Position numbers and translations under genes: made by a program. Source: Bacteroidales bacterium UBA6445 (GTDB lineage: Bacteria > Bacteroidota > Bacteroidia > Bacteroidales > UBA932). From it: a stretch of 64,000 bases of DNA. Positions 36,022 through 45,139 of the stretch are shown piece by piece. Each line of letters begins with the position of its first letter. Within the stretch, counting starts at the first letter, position 1. The stretch covers positions 1-64,000 of the forward strand of contig DJOF01000003.1 in NCBI GenBank assembly GCA_002439585.1. Reading direction: 5' to 3'. Under the pieces are notes generated by a model. The model searched no databases and was not told the origin of the DNA. It saw nothing but the letters and a program-made list of their open reading frames with translations.

Positions 36022-38265
36022 ATGGAGACAGTTTATTTAGGTATCGTGGTGTTCCTCTTCGTCTTGGCGATATTTGACCTTATGGTCGGAGTCAGCAATG
36101 ATGCGGTAAATTTCCTCAATTCAGCGATAGGAGCCAAGGTTGCCACCTTCAAGACGATCATTATTGTTGCTGCCGTCGGCATCTTCTTCGGGGCAAGTAT
36201 GAGCAACGGCATGATGGAGATCGCACGTAACGGTATCTATCACCCGTCGTATTTCACTTTCAAGGAGTTAATGTTCATTTTGCTTGCTGTCATGGCCGCG
36301 GACATAGTCCTTCTTGATATTTTCAATACCCTCGGTCTTCCTACATCTACGACAGTCTCCATGGTTTTCGAACTTGTAGGTGGTACAGTCGCCATATCGA
36401 TGATGAAGGCATTTGACGATCCGTCTATCAATATAGGCGTTCTGATGAACACTGGCAAGGCCCTTACGGTGATAATGGCGATCTTCGTATCTGTGGCGAT
36501 AGCATTTTTCTTCGGAACAGTGATCCAGTACATATCAAGGCTTGTATTTACATTTACATACAAAAATCCTAGTCTGAAATGGAAGATCGGTATCTTCGGA
36601 GGACTCGCATTTACGTCCATCATCTATTTCATGCTCATAAAGGGTGTTGACAATTTCTCATTTGTCACGAAAGAGACCCTTGCATGGATAGACACTCATT
36701 CATGGGTTATATGCGGGGCTTGCTTTGTGATATTCGGCATCTTGACCCAGATTCTGTATGCGGCAAAGGTAAATGTCTTCAAGATTTTGGTTCTGACTGG
36801 TACTTTTGCTCTCGCTATGGCCTTTGCAGGCAATGACCTTGTTAACTTCATCGGAGTTCCTCTCGCCGGCTATTCAGCATTCAATGACTATATCGCCAAT
36901 GGGAACGGCAATTATGACACATATCTAATGTCGTCCTTGGACTCTCCGGCTCATACACCTGTAGTGTTCCTTATACTTGCAGGTGCAATCATGGTTATCT
37001 CTCTTGTGACGAGCAAGAAGGCTTACAATGTGGTCAAGACCTCTGTAGACCTTGCTAGGCAAGATGCCGGAGACGAGATGTTCGGCTCATCCAAGATGGC
37101 AAGAGTATTGGTTCGTTTCTGTACCAATGCCGCGACCGTAATTGACGAATTTATCCCGATGAGGGTCAAGAGATGGGTAGGAGAGCGCTTCAACAACGAA
37201 GATATAGCCCTTCCCAAAGGTGCTGCGTTCGATGAAGTTCGAGCTACGGTAAATCTTGTTGTATCGAGTCTCCTGATTGCATTGGGAACTTCTCTTACGC
37301 TTCCGTTGTCAACTACTTATGTGACATTTATGGTCGCAATGGGTACTTCGCTTGCAGACCGTGCTTGGGGAAGGGAGAGTGCAGTATTCCGTATAACAGG
37401 AGTGCTCTCTGTAATAGGCGGTTGGTTCATTACTGCAGGTGCTGCATTTACACTCTGTTTCCTGCTTGCTCTGGCAATGTATCTCGGTGGTCATGCTGTC
37501 GCATTCATCATAGTATTGCTTGCAATTGCACTGCTCGTCAGAAGCAATATCAGATACAATCGCAAAAAGGCCGAGGATAACGGTGATGTCGTCTTCAATG
37601 AGATGATACAGTGCGAGGATGACGCGCAGACTCTTGCTCTGCTCAAGGAGCATGTCGCCAAAACCCAGGCTGACTTCCTGAACTTCATCAATGAAACTTA
37701 TCTCAATGTGACGGATGGATTTATATCCGAAGATCTTGGAAAACTGCAGAAAGCCGAGCGAAATATGAAGAAGGAGCGCCAGGAACTTAAGCAAGTAAGG
37801 CGTAAGGAGATGCTTGGCCTAAGGCGTATCAATCCCGACATTGCCATCGAGAAGAGCACCTGGTTTCACCTCGGAAGGAACAGTTGCGAAGATATGCTCT
37901 ATAGCCTTAGGCGAATCTGCGATCCTTGCGAGGAGCATATTGACAACAGCTTCGTCCCTCTTGCCAAGGATAGGGTGAAGGAATTCCTACCTCTTCGAGA
38001 TACAATGCTCTTTATGCTCAGACGTGCTGATGCCGTTGTATCGTCAGGAGATTATTCTGATGTGGAGAAGGTCAGGGAACAGTGTGAAGAATTCAAGAAA
38101 TGCCTTAGCGATGCAAGGCATGCCCAGATAGAGAGAATGCAGAAAACAACGGACAATATCACGGTGTCATACGTATATCTCAATATTCTGAATGAGACTC
38201 ACGAGATGGTAAGCTCGCTGCAGCATCTGCTTAGGGCATCACGCCATTTCAGCATTGATGCGTAG
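36022..38265 (+). CDS. Inorganic phosphate transporter, Pit (PiT/SLC20) family, with C-terminal PhoU-like extension
   Basis: This is a proton- or sodium-coupled phosphate permease of the inner membrane. Of 747 residues, the membrane domain carries the two PiT repeats: VGVSNDAVNFLNSAIGAK near residue 22-39 and AFAGNDLVNFIGVPLAG near 270-286, each with the conserved GxNDxxNF-type core. GLPTSTTVSMVF and LPLSTTYVTFMVAMGTSL are the matching re-entrant loops. After the last helix (about 510) comes a cytosolic helical domain of about 230 residues resembling PhoU-like bundles, a common Bacteroidota architecture. It is monocistronic, with an inverted repeat over its promoter and a terminator downstream. 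A PhoR/PhoB-like pair is encoded 1.4 kb away on the other strand. Confidence 0.92.
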   Translation: METVYLGIVVFLFVLAIFDLMVGVSNDAVNFLNSAIGAKVATFKTIIIVAAVGIFFGASMSNGMMEIARNGIYHPSYFTFKELMFILLAVMAADIVLLDIFNTLGLPTSTTVSMVFELVGGTVAISMMKAFDDPSINIGVLMNTGKALTVIMAIFVSVAIAFFFGTVIQYISRLVFTFTYKNPSLKWKIGIFGGLAFTSIIYFMLIKGVDNFSFVTKETLAWIDTHSWVICGACFVIFGILTQILYAAKVNVFKILVLTGTFALAMAFAGNDLVNFIGVPLAGYSAFNDYIANGNGNYDTYLMSSLDSPAHTPVVFLILAGAIMVISLVTSKKAYNVVKTSVDLARQDAGDEMFGSSKMARVLVRFCTNAATVIDEFIPMRVKRWVGERFNNEDIALPKGAAFDEVRATVNLVVSSLLIALGTSLTLPLSTTYVTFMVAMGTSLADRAWGRESAVFRITGVLSVIGGWFITAGAAFTLCFLLALAMYLGGHAVAFIIVLLAIALLVRSNIRYNRKKAEDNGDVVFNEMIQCEDDAQTLALLKEHVAKTQADFLNFINETYLNVTDGFISEDLGKLQKAERNMKKERQELKQVRRKEMLGLRRINPDIAIEKSTWFHLGRNSCEDMLYSLRRICDPCEEHIDNSFVPLAKDRVKEFLPLRDTMLFMLRRADAVVSSGDYSDVEKVREQCEEFKKCLSDARHAQIERMQKTTDNITVSYVYLNILNETHEMVSSLQHLLRASRHFSIDA

Positions 38266-38296
38266 TACAACATAGCAGCAAATAGCTGGATATGTA

Positions 38297-38327
38297 GGAG
38301 GGGGTGACTCAAAGAGCCATCCCCTTC
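38297..38327. terminator. Bidirectional hairpin between pit and the metallophosphoesterase
   Basis: The arms GGAGGGGGTGACTC and GAGCCATCCCCTTC pair around AAA. A TGTTT follows on the plus strand. It separates two convergent genes. Confidence 0.75.
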
Positions 38328-38337
38328 TGTTTAAATA

Positions 38338-39474
38338 TTACCGTCTGCGGATAGTTATGATATCAATCTCCGGCCATGCACCCCAGCGGAACGCTATATT
38401 GCTTCCGCTTCCGGTGCTTACATACAATGCTTGTCCCTGTCTCTCATATAGGCCGCCCCATTCGGGATAAGACCATTTTGAGGGGGAGAAATTACCGAAT
38501 TTTAACTGCATCGCATGGGTATGTCCAGAGAGCGTTAAGTCTACATCCGAGTTGGGAAGGACCTTGCTCCTCCAATGTGTGGGATCATGGCTCATGAGTA
38601 TCTTGAAAGTGCCGCTGGGAATGCCGGCCTCGGCCTTGTCAAGGTCTCCGTCCCGTGGGTAGCCTGGTTTTCCGTAATTTGTGACACCGACTAAGGCGAT
38701 TTTGCTGCTGTCCCTTCTGATATAACGGTGCTCGTTGAGGAGAAGATGCCATCCCATGGCTTTCTCTTTTTCTATCACCTTTGTCTTGGAAGCATCTGCC
38801 CATCTTATTCCCTGGTTGGCGTATATGCAGTAATCATGGTTGCCGAGTACTGAATAGACCCCGTCTTTGGCTTTCAGCTTCTTGAGTTCATCAAAGAAAG
38901 GATCTATCTCCTCATGGGAGAAATTTACAATATCACCTGTAAATAAGATTACATCTCCCTTGGCCTCATTTGCCTTCTCAACAATCTTCCTGACAGTACG
39001 CGGTGAACTCCTGTACGTTCCAAGGTGAAGGTCAGAGAGTTGTACTATCCTGTATCCGTCAAATGCCTCAGGCAGTCTGTCTGAGTATATTGTCGTTTCC
39101 TTTGTGACTACATGTCTCCAGCCGAAAATAAGCGCGTATGCAGAGCCTGCCGAGATGATGCACGCTATTGCAAGACCGGTATAAGTCACAGGTCTGACGG
39201 TCTTTTTCCATACAAGACCGCTACATTTGCCGATAAGGGATATGAAGGCAAATACTGACAGAGGGATAAATAGAATGCTCATCATCCCGGTCAGGAAGTA
39301 AATCAGTCGAAAGTTAAAATTTCTGGTGCACCAGGCTGTTGCAGCCGCAAGTACAGCAAGAGGAATCCAGAACCCGATGCGAAGAGCAGCCCTGCAATAC
39401 TTCTTCACATAGGCCAGATAAACATATATGTATGCGGCTACGACAGCAATCAAGCCTATTAGCATATATTTCAT
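38338..39474 (-). CDS. Membrane-anchored calcineurin-like metallophosphoesterase
   Basis: Of 378 residues, the first about 125 hold three or four transmembrane helices (for example MLIGLIAVVAAYIYVYLAY and FGWRH-preceding ACIISAGSAYALIF). The catalytic domain faces the other side and has all metal-ligand motifs: LSDLHLG (D-x-H), GDIVNF (GD), GNHDY (GNHD), SHDPTHW (H), and SGHTHAMQ (GHxH). The YkuE/UDP-2,3-diacylglucosamine-hydrolase-like branch is likely, but the substrate is not known. It lies between Pit and the PhoR/PhoB-like pair, suggesting but not proving a phosphate-related role. Family call secure. Confidence 0.88.
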   Translation of the reverse strand: MKYMLIGLIAVVAAYIYVYLAYVKKYCRAALRIGFWIPLAVLAAATAWCTRNFNFRLIYFLTGMMSILFIPLSVFAFISLIGKCSGLVWKKTVRPVTYTGLAIACIISAGSAYALIFGWRHVVTKETTIYSDRLPEAFDGYRIVQLSDLHLGTYRSSPRTVRKIVEKANEAKGDVILFTGDIVNFSHEEIDPFFDELKKLKAKDGVYSVLGNHDYCIYANQGIRWADASKTKVIEKEKAMGWHLLLNEHRYIRRDSSKIALVGVTNYGKPGYPRDGDLDKAEAGIPSGTFKILMSHDPTHWRSKVLPNSDVDLTLSGHTHAMQLKFGNFSPSKWSYPEWGGLYERQGQALYVSTGSGSNIAFRWGAWPEIDIITIRRR

Positions 39475-39627
39475 AAGATGTCAACAATATCGTCTAAAAC
39501 GGGAGTAAAATTAGCAAAATTCTTTCGTAACATTCTCTGCTGGTGAAACGAAGTGCTATTTGAAGACTAGGCGGAAGTTGGAGAGCTGGCGTCCTTTGTC
39601 GCGGAGCATAGTCTGAGAAGCCGTTTT

Positions 39628-41061
39628 TCAGAAATTTGAGCGGGCAAGTGTGAAGTCAAACTCGAGACCACCAGTCTGTGAGATTTTAGCTTCGATTGTG
39701 CCTCCATGCAGTATCACAGCGTTCTTGACGATGGCAAGGCCGAGGCCTGTGCCTCCGAGCCTGCGTGAGCGTCCTTTGTCCACGCGGTAGAAACGCTCAA
39801 AGAGACGTGGCAGATTTTCTGGTGGTACTCCTACTCCGTTGTCCGAGAAATTGAAATAATACAACTTTTCGTCCTCCTTGCTACACTGTACTGTGATGGT
39901 CGTGCCTTCACCGGCATAGGCTATTGCATTGTCGGTAAGATTGCGGAATATCGAATAGATAAGCTGCTGGTTGCCGTATACAATGACGGTAGGGGAGATC
40001 AGTACAAGCATCGTCATGTTCTTCTGCTTCAACTGAAGCTCAGTGTCCCGGTGTATCCCTTCTACGAGGTCATAGATATTGATATCTTCAGCGGAGAAAC
40101 TGTTGGAGGCCTCGTCTATCTTGGACAGGAGCGTGATGTCCGATATAAGGTTGCTGAGCCTTGCGCTTTGAGCCAGACACCTTTCCATGAAATCCTTGCG
40201 CGTAGTCTCGTCTATTCCTGGGTTCTCCGTTATGGTCTCAAGATATCCGCGGATGCTGCTTACAGGGGTCTTCAGTTCATGTGCGATATTTTGGGTGAGT
40301 TGCCTTTTGAGCCTTGTCTTGTCGTCTTCGCTGTTCTGTAACTTTGCATACAGCCTTACTATGTGCTTGGAAATCTCTCCAAGTTCATCGTGCGAGAAGC
40401 CTATGGCTGCATTGCTGATGTCGCTGTTCTTCTCTGCCATCTCCGCGAAAACCCTCAGATGCCGGATGTTTAAGGCGATTTTGCGGATATAGATAAAATA
40501 AATTGAGATCAATAATATACAAAGTATCAAGGCCATCCAGAGATACCCGTTGTCAGATTCAAGCATCTTTGCAAGTCCTACGTCGTATTTGTGCGAAGTC
40601 CTGATAACATGACATGTATTAGGGAATGCTGCTGCCGCATAGAACCACGAACCTCCGAGAGTCGGTGAATCGCGCCTTACTGTGTGGCCTGTACCGTGCT
40701 TCAAGGCTTCTCTCACTTCCTCTCTGTCACTGAGATTGTTCTTGGTCTTGCGGCTACTGTCAGAGAACGAGTCTGACAGGACATTGCCTTCAAGATCCAT
40801 GACTGTGATGCGGATACCTTTTTCTTTGAGTCGTGAACGGACAAGTGAAAGGCCGATGCTATCATTGTCTGCAATCAAGTCATTCAGATCGCTGTTGTAT
40901 ACCTGAAGGATGTCATTGAGAGTCTCGGATTTGTATCGCTTCTCTCTTTGGAACTGGAAGAATACAAAGCAGACTGCAAAAGCTACGAATAGCGCGCCTA
41001 TTATAATGAAAAGCTTGATTCCTAATGGAATATATCTCTTATTCTCCGCTGACATGGGCAT
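39628..41061 (-). CDS. Sensor histidine kinase, PhoR-like
   Basis: This is an inner-membrane kinase of 477 residues. It has TM1 (about 14-36), a periplasmic sensor region of about 135 residues with the PhoR-like stretch GIRITVMDLEGNVLSDS, and TM2 (about 173-192), followed by a HAMP-like linker. The HisKA domain has the phospho-acceptor His261 in NIAHELKTPVSSIRGY. HATPase_c has NLTDNAIAYAGEGT (N box), FSDNGVGVPPENL (G1), RLFERFYRVDKGRSR (F) and GGTGLGLAI (G2). The start at 41061 overlaps the regulator's stop by 23 nt; 41055 is an alternative. The neighbourhood of Pit and a phosphoesterase makes phosphate sensing plausible. Confidence 0.92.
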   Translation of the reverse strand: MPMSAENKRYIPLGIKLFIIIGALFVAFAVCFVFFQFQREKRYKSETLNDILQVYNSDLNDLIADNDSIGLSLVRSRLKEKGIRITVMDLEGNVLSDSFSDSSRKTKNNLSDREEVREALKHGTGHTVRRDSPTLGGSWFYAAAAFPNTCHVIRTSHKYDVGLAKMLESDNGYLWMALILCILLISIYFIYIRKIALNIRHLRVFAEMAEKNSDISNAAIGFSHDELGEISKHIVRLYAKLQNSEDDKTRLKRQLTQNIAHELKTPVSSIRGYLETITENPGIDETTRKDFMERCLAQSARLSNLISDITLLSKIDEASNSFSAEDINIYDLVEGIHRDTELQLKQKNMTMLVLISPTVIVYGNQQLIYSIFRNLTDNAIAYAGEGTTITVQCSKEDEKLYYFNFSDNGVGVPPENLPRLFERFYRVDKGRSRRLGGTGLGLAIVKNAVILHGGTIEAKISQTGGLEFDFTLARSNF

Positions 41062-41755
41062 GTTCCTCGAAGCAGTACCCGTATCCGTGGCGGGTCACGA
41101 TGCAGACTCCGTAACGGCCAAGTTTCTTGCGAAGCCTTGTTATGTTGACATCAACTGTTCTGCCGAGCACAACTACCTCGTCAGGCCATACCTGAGAGAG
41201 AATGTTGTCTCTAGAATAGACTGTGGATGGGTGGGCGAGAAGAAGATGCAGAAGTTCAAGCTCTGTCTTTGTAAGATCCACGCTTTTCCCGTCCACAGTA
41301 ACTGCCTTGCGACCCATATCCACTACAAGGCCCTCAAAGCTTATTATGTTGTCCTCCTTCTCTTCTTCGGGTTTGCCGCTTTTCCCGCTTCTGCGGAGTA
41401 CGGCCTGAACTCTCGACAGAACTTCGCGTATAGAGAAAGGCTTCGATATGTAATCATCGGCCCCGATTTCAAACCCGTCTATCATATCGTCCTCCGTGTC
41501 TTTTGCCGTGACGAAAATTATCGGGATAGAAGCCGTCTCAGGATTGTTCCTTATCACCTTGGCCATCTGGAGTCCAGAGATACCGTCCATCATAACGTCG
41601 AGGAGCAGAAGGTCATATCCTACTATCCCTCTTGTGAGGGCCTCCTCTGCCGAATGGGCCACAGATGTGGAGTACCCTGCAGTGTCAAGGTTGAACTTCA
41701 AGATGTTGCAGATGTCGGGCTCATCGTCTACAATGAGTATTTTTTTTCTGTCCAT
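41039..41755 (-). CDS. OmpR/PhoB-family response regulator
   Basis: The 238-residue protein has a receiver domain with KKILIVDDEPD (acidic pocket), phospho-acceptor Asp53 in LLLLDVMMDG, the Thr of IIFVTAKDTEDD and Lys of DDYISKPFS. A winged-helix DNA-binding domain follows, with LTKTELELLHLLLAHPSTVYSRD and GRTVDVNITRLRKKLG. Partner of the downstream kinase, with overlapping genes. I place the start at ATG 41755, because MDRKKILIVDDE is the canonical beginning; the frame is open 15 codons further upstream. The start lies 35 nt inside the end of the preceding small ORF, over a run of eight A on the coding strand. Confidence 0.92.
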   Translation of the reverse strand: MDRKKILIVDDEPDICNILKFNLDTAGYSTSVAHSAEEALTRGIVGYDLLLLDVMMDGISGLQMAKVIRNNPETASIPIIFVTAKDTEDDMIDGFEIGADDYISKPFSIREVLSRVQAVLRRSGKSGKPEEEKEDNIISFEGLVVDMGRKAVTVDGKSVDLTKTELELLHLLLAHPSTVYSRDNILSQVWPDEVVVLGRTVDVNITRLRKKLGRYGVCIVTRHGYGYCFEEHAHVSGE

Positions 41756-42005
41756 GATGCTCTTTATTCCATTGTTCTGCGGCTTGCTTTGTGGCTTCAA
41801 ATCTTTCTGACTCCTCTACTTCTTCTGGGTATCTTGCTGCTGCTTCACAGATTGCAAGTGCTTCGGAGTTAAGCCAGGTTTTGTAAATATTTCTTCTGGA
41901 CTCATTGTCCAAGTATCTACTGTTTTGAGCGTTGTATTCTTTGTACTCAAATATATCTTTTAATTTGTCAATAATATTGGCAACATTAATGGGTAAAATC
42001 CTCAT
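41721..42005 (-). CDS. Small helical protein of unknown function upstream of the response regulator
   Basis: This is a 94-residue soluble protein, mostly predicted alpha-helix, rich in Glu, Ala, Asn and Tyr (MRILPINVANIIDKLKDIFE at the start, EEVEESERFEATKQAAEQW later). I do not recognise a family. The ATG at 42005 lies 6 nt after a perfect -7 box, so the mRNA may be leaderless; an upstream TTG at 42014 would fall inside that promoter. Its last 12 codons overlap the regulator gene in another frame. It is the first gene of the three-gene signalling operon and could be a modulator of the pair; that is guesswork from position. Confidence 0.6.
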   Translation of the reverse strand: MRILPINVANIIDKLKDIFEYKEYNAQNSRYLDNESRRNIYKTWLNSEALAICEAAARYPEEVEESERFEATKQAAEQWNKEHHGQKKNTHCRR

Positions 42006-42011
42006 TTGTGA

Positions 42012-42019
42012 CAAATTTA
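42012..42019 (-). promoter_or_regulatory. -7 box of the small ORF/regulator/kinase operon
   Basis: The minus strand reads TAAATTTG, an exact TAnnTTTG, ending 6 nt before the ATG at 42005. No -33 box at 19 nt; a TTTTG lies at 14 nt. Confidence 0.5.
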
Positions 42020-42038
42020 CACTATAAGTGTTACAAAA

Positions 42039-43565
42039 TCATGACGGGAGAGTTTTTTCCTCGTGTTCTTTAGTACCGACCCCTATGTCGCCATATATCA
42101 TAAGCAATATGTCTCCGCTCTTAAGTACTGTGCTTCCGTCCGGTACGATGAACTTATCTTCACGTCTTATCATCACCACTCTGGCTCCCTCTGGGATGGA
42201 AATCTCCTTGAGTGTATTTCCGCATACGAGATCTGTATCGCATACGGTATAGTCCTGCATCTGTCCTGCGTCTTCTGGTATTTCGATGCCAAATGTCTCT
42301 GGTCCTCTTGGTTCAGGCATGTCGAGATGCAGCTTACGCGCGACAAAAGGCACTGAGATCCCTTGAAAAATAAGAGAGAGAAGAGTGATGAAGAATACTA
42401 TATTGAAAATCTGCCCCGACCCAGGGATGCCTTCGACGATCGGGTATGTAGCGAAGATTATAGGTACCGCCCCTTTGAGTCCTACCCATGATACAAAGGT
42501 CTTGGCTTTGAACGAGATTTTCCTAAATGGAAGCAGACAGAGAAAGATGGCGGCAGGTCTTGCGACAAAGATTACGAACAGTCCAATGAGTGTAGCGACA
42601 AGAGCCACGCTGAGCATTTCGTGCGGGTTGACAAGCAGACCGAGAGTGAGGAACATGCCTATCTGCATTATCCAGGTCATCCCGTCCATGAACGACATTA
42701 TCTCTTTGCGGTTGTTCATCGGCTTGTTGCCTATGATGAAGCCGGCTATGTACACGGCAAGATATCCGTTGCCCTGTATCATCTGGGTCATGGAAAATGC
42801 GAACAGACTGACCGACAGAAGCAGGATCGAATAAAGTGGCGCACTTGCAATCTTTGCTTTGCTGAGCACCCATACAGTAGTCAGCCCTATGGCTGTTCCT
42901 AAAGCTGCGCCTATTGACATCTGTAGGAGAAGCGTCCTTACCGAGTTGGCAATGATCCTCGGGTAGTCTATACCTACAACTTCAGCTGCTGGGTCATACA
43001 GGAGCTTTGCAACGCCTATCAGTACTATCGTCAGTACATATGCCATGGGATCGTTGCTTCCTGATTCAAGTTCAAGCAAGGGACGGAGATTCTCTTTGAG
43101 ACCCATCTTGCTGTTCTTCAATATGCTGAATACTGAAGCTGAGTCTGTTGACGACATTACGGCTGCCAGCAGAAAGCTCATCACTATGGACATTTCCAGT
43201 CCAACGTGGGCGAAGCGTGTCAGCAGAAGTATAAAGATGCCCGTGAATACTACGGTGAGCAACACTCCGGCTGTAGACAGTACTATGCCTGGAGCCATAA
43301 CCGGGCGTATATCCTTGAATTTGGTCTCTAATCCACCGGTAAACAGTATGACGCACAAGGCAATGATGCTTAGAAACTGAGCGAGGTTGTAGTTGTTGAA
43401 AATCAGACCCAGACCGTCGCTGCCGAAGATCATTCCGACTATAAGAAATATAAGAAGGGACGGCACTCCGAACTTGTTGCCTGTCTTGGACACAAGGATT
43501 GCCGTGAATGTCAGGACGGATATTATGAGCAGTATATTCTCCGAAGTGAAATTAAATAAGTTCAT
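42039..43565 (-). CDS. K+/H+ (CPA1) antiporter with TrkA-C domain, NhaP2/CvrA type
   Basis: This inner-membrane cation/proton antiporter of 508 residues has about 12-13 helices over residues 1-390. The segment LLAAVMSSTDSASVFSIL and the ESGSNDPMAYVLT loop supply the acidic transport-site residues of CPA1 exchangers. After PFVARKLHLD a TrkA-C/RCK_C domain (about 425-500: VCGNTLKEISIPEGARVVMIRREDKFIVPDG...GDILLMIYG) is fused. This architecture is typical of the NhaP2/CvrA potassium/proton antiporters. It overlaps the 3' end of nth by 14 nt, so the two are co-translated. With TrkH at 27.7 kb the window encodes both K+ uptake and K+ extrusion. Confidence 0.92.
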   Translation of the reverse strand: MNLFNFTSENILLIISVLTFTAILVSKTGNKFGVPSLLIFLIVGMIFGSDGLGLIFNNYNLAQFLSIIALCVILFTGGLETKFKDIRPVMAPGIVLSTAGVLLTVVFTGIFILLLTRFAHVGLEMSIVMSFLLAAVMSSTDSASVFSILKNSKMGLKENLRPLLELESGSNDPMAYVLTIVLIGVAKLLYDPAAEVVGIDYPRIIANSVRTLLLQMSIGAALGTAIGLTTVWVLSKAKIASAPLYSILLLSVSLFAFSMTQMIQGNGYLAVYIAGFIIGNKPMNNRKEIMSFMDGMTWIMQIGMFLTLGLLVNPHEMLSVALVATLIGLFVIFVARPAAIFLCLLPFRKISFKAKTFVSWVGLKGAVPIIFATYPIVEGIPGSGQIFNIVFFITLLSLIFQGISVPFVARKLHLDMPEPRGPETFGIEIPEDAGQMQDYTVCDTDLVCGNTLKEISIPEGARVVMIRREDKFIVPDGSTVLKSGDILLMIYGDIGVGTKEHEEKTLPS

Positions 43566-44208
43566 GCGTATCTTTCTTTTGTCCTATATAAGCCCTGCAC
43601 CAAGAGGAGAGCCCGCATTTGTCACAGGCAGGGTGTCTAGCAGTACATACGTACCTTCCATGAAGTATCAGCCAGTGGTGGGCTATGCTCCTCTTCTGTG
43701 CCGGTATCTGTGCCTCGAGGTCTTTCTCTACAGCCTCAGGAGTTTTCCCGTCAGAGAGGCCGAGACGATGTGCTACCCTAAATACGTGAGTGTCCACTGC
43801 GATGACGGGCTTGTTGTATATGATCGATGCTATTACATTTGCAGTTTTGCGTCCGACTCCTGGAAGGCTCATCAGAGAGTCTATGTCAGACGGGACTTCA
43901 CCTTCAAATCTGTCCTCTATCATGGCCGCCATCCCTATAAGATGACGTGTCTTGCTGTTGGGATAGGAAATGCTCTGAACAAGAGGGAAAAGCTCCTGAA
44001 ATGAGGCTGCCGACATGCTCTTCGCGTCAGGATATTTTGCGAAGATATCAGGAGTAGTCATATTGACTCTCTTGTCTGTACACTGAGCAGAAAGAATGAC
44101 CGCAACCAATAGCTGGAACGGTGTGTCGTAATGCAATTCGGTCTCTGCGACCGGTACATTGGCCGCAAACCATTCTGTAATGCCTTTGAACCTTTCTTTC
44201 CTCGTCAT
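43552..44208 (-). CDS. nth: Endonuclease III
   Basis: Nth is a base-excision repair glycosylase/AP lyase for oxidised pyrimidines. Of 218 residues, the helix-hairpin-helix LPGVGRKTAN carries catalytic Lys121, and Asp139 lies in AVDTHVFRV. The [4Fe-4S] ligands Cys188, Cys195, Cys198 and Cys204 have the exact C-x6-C-x2-C-x5-C spacing. Everything needed for bifunctional activity is present. It lies 89 nt downstream of ftsE and overlaps the antiporter gene by 14 nt. Confidence 0.97.
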   Translation of the reverse strand: MTRKERFKGITEWFAANVPVAETELHYDTPFQLLVAVILSAQCTDKRVNMTTPDIFAKYPDAKSMSAASFQELFPLVQSISYPNSKTRHLIGMAAMIEDRFEGEVPSDIDSLMSLPGVGRKTANVIASIIYNKPVIAVDTHVFRVAHRLGLSDGKTPEAVEKDLEAQIPAQKRSIAHHWLILHGRYVCTARHPACDKCGLSSWCRAYIGQKKDTHELI

Positions 44209-44297
44209 CTGTCCGTTGTCTCCTATTCTGCCTCCGCCTATGTGTCAGTTGTTCAGTTACCTCCTTTTCGTCTGTTGCTCTACTATCGCCTCTGTGC

Positions 44298-45002
44298 CTA
44301 TTTTATCTCCGTGCACGCCTCATCCTTGCACACAAGTACCCTGCCGGGATATTGCTCGAAGACTGACTTGTTGTGAGTCACCATCACTACGGCCGTGCCT
44401 TTCTCCTTGTTGATGCTTGTAAGAAGCCTCATTATGCCGTCAGCGGTCTCGTTGTCGAGGTTGCCTGTAGGCTCATCGGCTACAATGACTTCCGGGTCAT
44501 TGAGAATCGCTCTTGCAATGGCGATCCTCTGCTGCTCTCCACCTGAGAGTTGGTGCGGCATCTTATGAGCCTTGCTCTTCATTCCCACATTATCAAGTAC
44601 TTTGCCGATTCTTTCAGCGATCTTCACCCTGTCTTTCCAACCGGTAGCTTTAAGCACGAAGTCCAAATTGTCCTCCACGCTCCTGTCCATCAGAAGTTGG
44701 AAATCCTGGAAGACCACCCCTATTTTGCGCCGAAGGAAGGGAATGTCCTTGCTCTTGATGCCGTTGAGGCGGTATCCGCATACTGTGCCTTCTCCTTTTA
44801 GAAGCGGATTTTCGGCTATTATCGTCCTTATAATCGAGGTCTTGCCTGTGCCTACTTTGCCTACGATATATATGAAATCCCCATCATATACGTCCATGTT
44901 AAGGTTGTATATGACTGGGGTCTCCCCATTGAGGATCTCAGCATCCCTGAATGATATCACAGGTGCGGACCTCGGTGTGTCTGTAATAATTGTCTCGGAC
45001 AT
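44298..45002 (-). CDS. ftsE: Cell-division ABC ATPase FtsE
   Basis: FtsE is the cytoplasmic ATPase that with FtsX activates peptidoglycan hydrolases at the septum. Of 234 residues, the Walker A GKVGTGKTS is at 48-56. The Q-loop VVFQDFQLLMDRSVEDNL, signature LSGGEQQRIAIARAI, Walker B VIVADEPTGNLD and switch His in MVTHN are all present. QDFQLL with a following VxxN is characteristic of FtsE rather than LolD. The preferred ATG is 45002 (MSETIITD...); the frame is open 33 codons upstream but that part is unconserved. FtsX is not in the window. Divergent from a lipoprotein gene. Confidence 0.9.
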   Translation of the reverse strand: MSETIITDTPRSAPVISFRDAEILNGETPVIYNLNMDVYDGDFIYIVGKVGTGKTSIIRTIIAENPLLKGEGTVCGYRLNGIKSKDIPFLRRKIGVVFQDFQLLMDRSVEDNLDFVLKATGWKDRVKIAERIGKVLDNVGMKSKAHKMPHQLSGGEQQRIAIARAILNDPEVIVADEPTGNLDNETADGIMRLLTSINKEKGTAVVMVTHNKSVFEQYPGRVLVCKDEACTEIK

Positions 45003-45085
45003 TGCTGTATCTGTTCTATTGCCAGTCCTGTCGGAATGCCATGGCATCTTCAGGCCTGCGCCTGAGTGTCTGCATAATTTACAAA

Positions 45086-45116
45086 ATTGAAAGTTACTCA
45101 AAATTCGCTATATTTG
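45086..45116 (+). promoter_or_regulatory. Bacteroidota -33/-7 promoter of the repeat lipoprotein
   Basis: ATTG (45086-45089), 19 nt, TATATTTG (45109-45116). The ATG follows 23 nt after the -7 box. Confidence 0.75.
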
Positions 45117-45139
45117 ACGCATATATTTACAATAGATAG

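Noticed and set aside
40910..41872. 320-codon plus-strand frame across the kinase/regulator genes
   Set aside because: Antisense to two well-supported genes with all catalytic motifs; no promoter or protein-like composition.
44259..44266. Perfect Shine-Dalgarno AAGGAGGT on the minus strand between ftsE and nth
   Set aside because: No start codon lies at a usable distance and nth begins about 50 nt further on; taken as chance.
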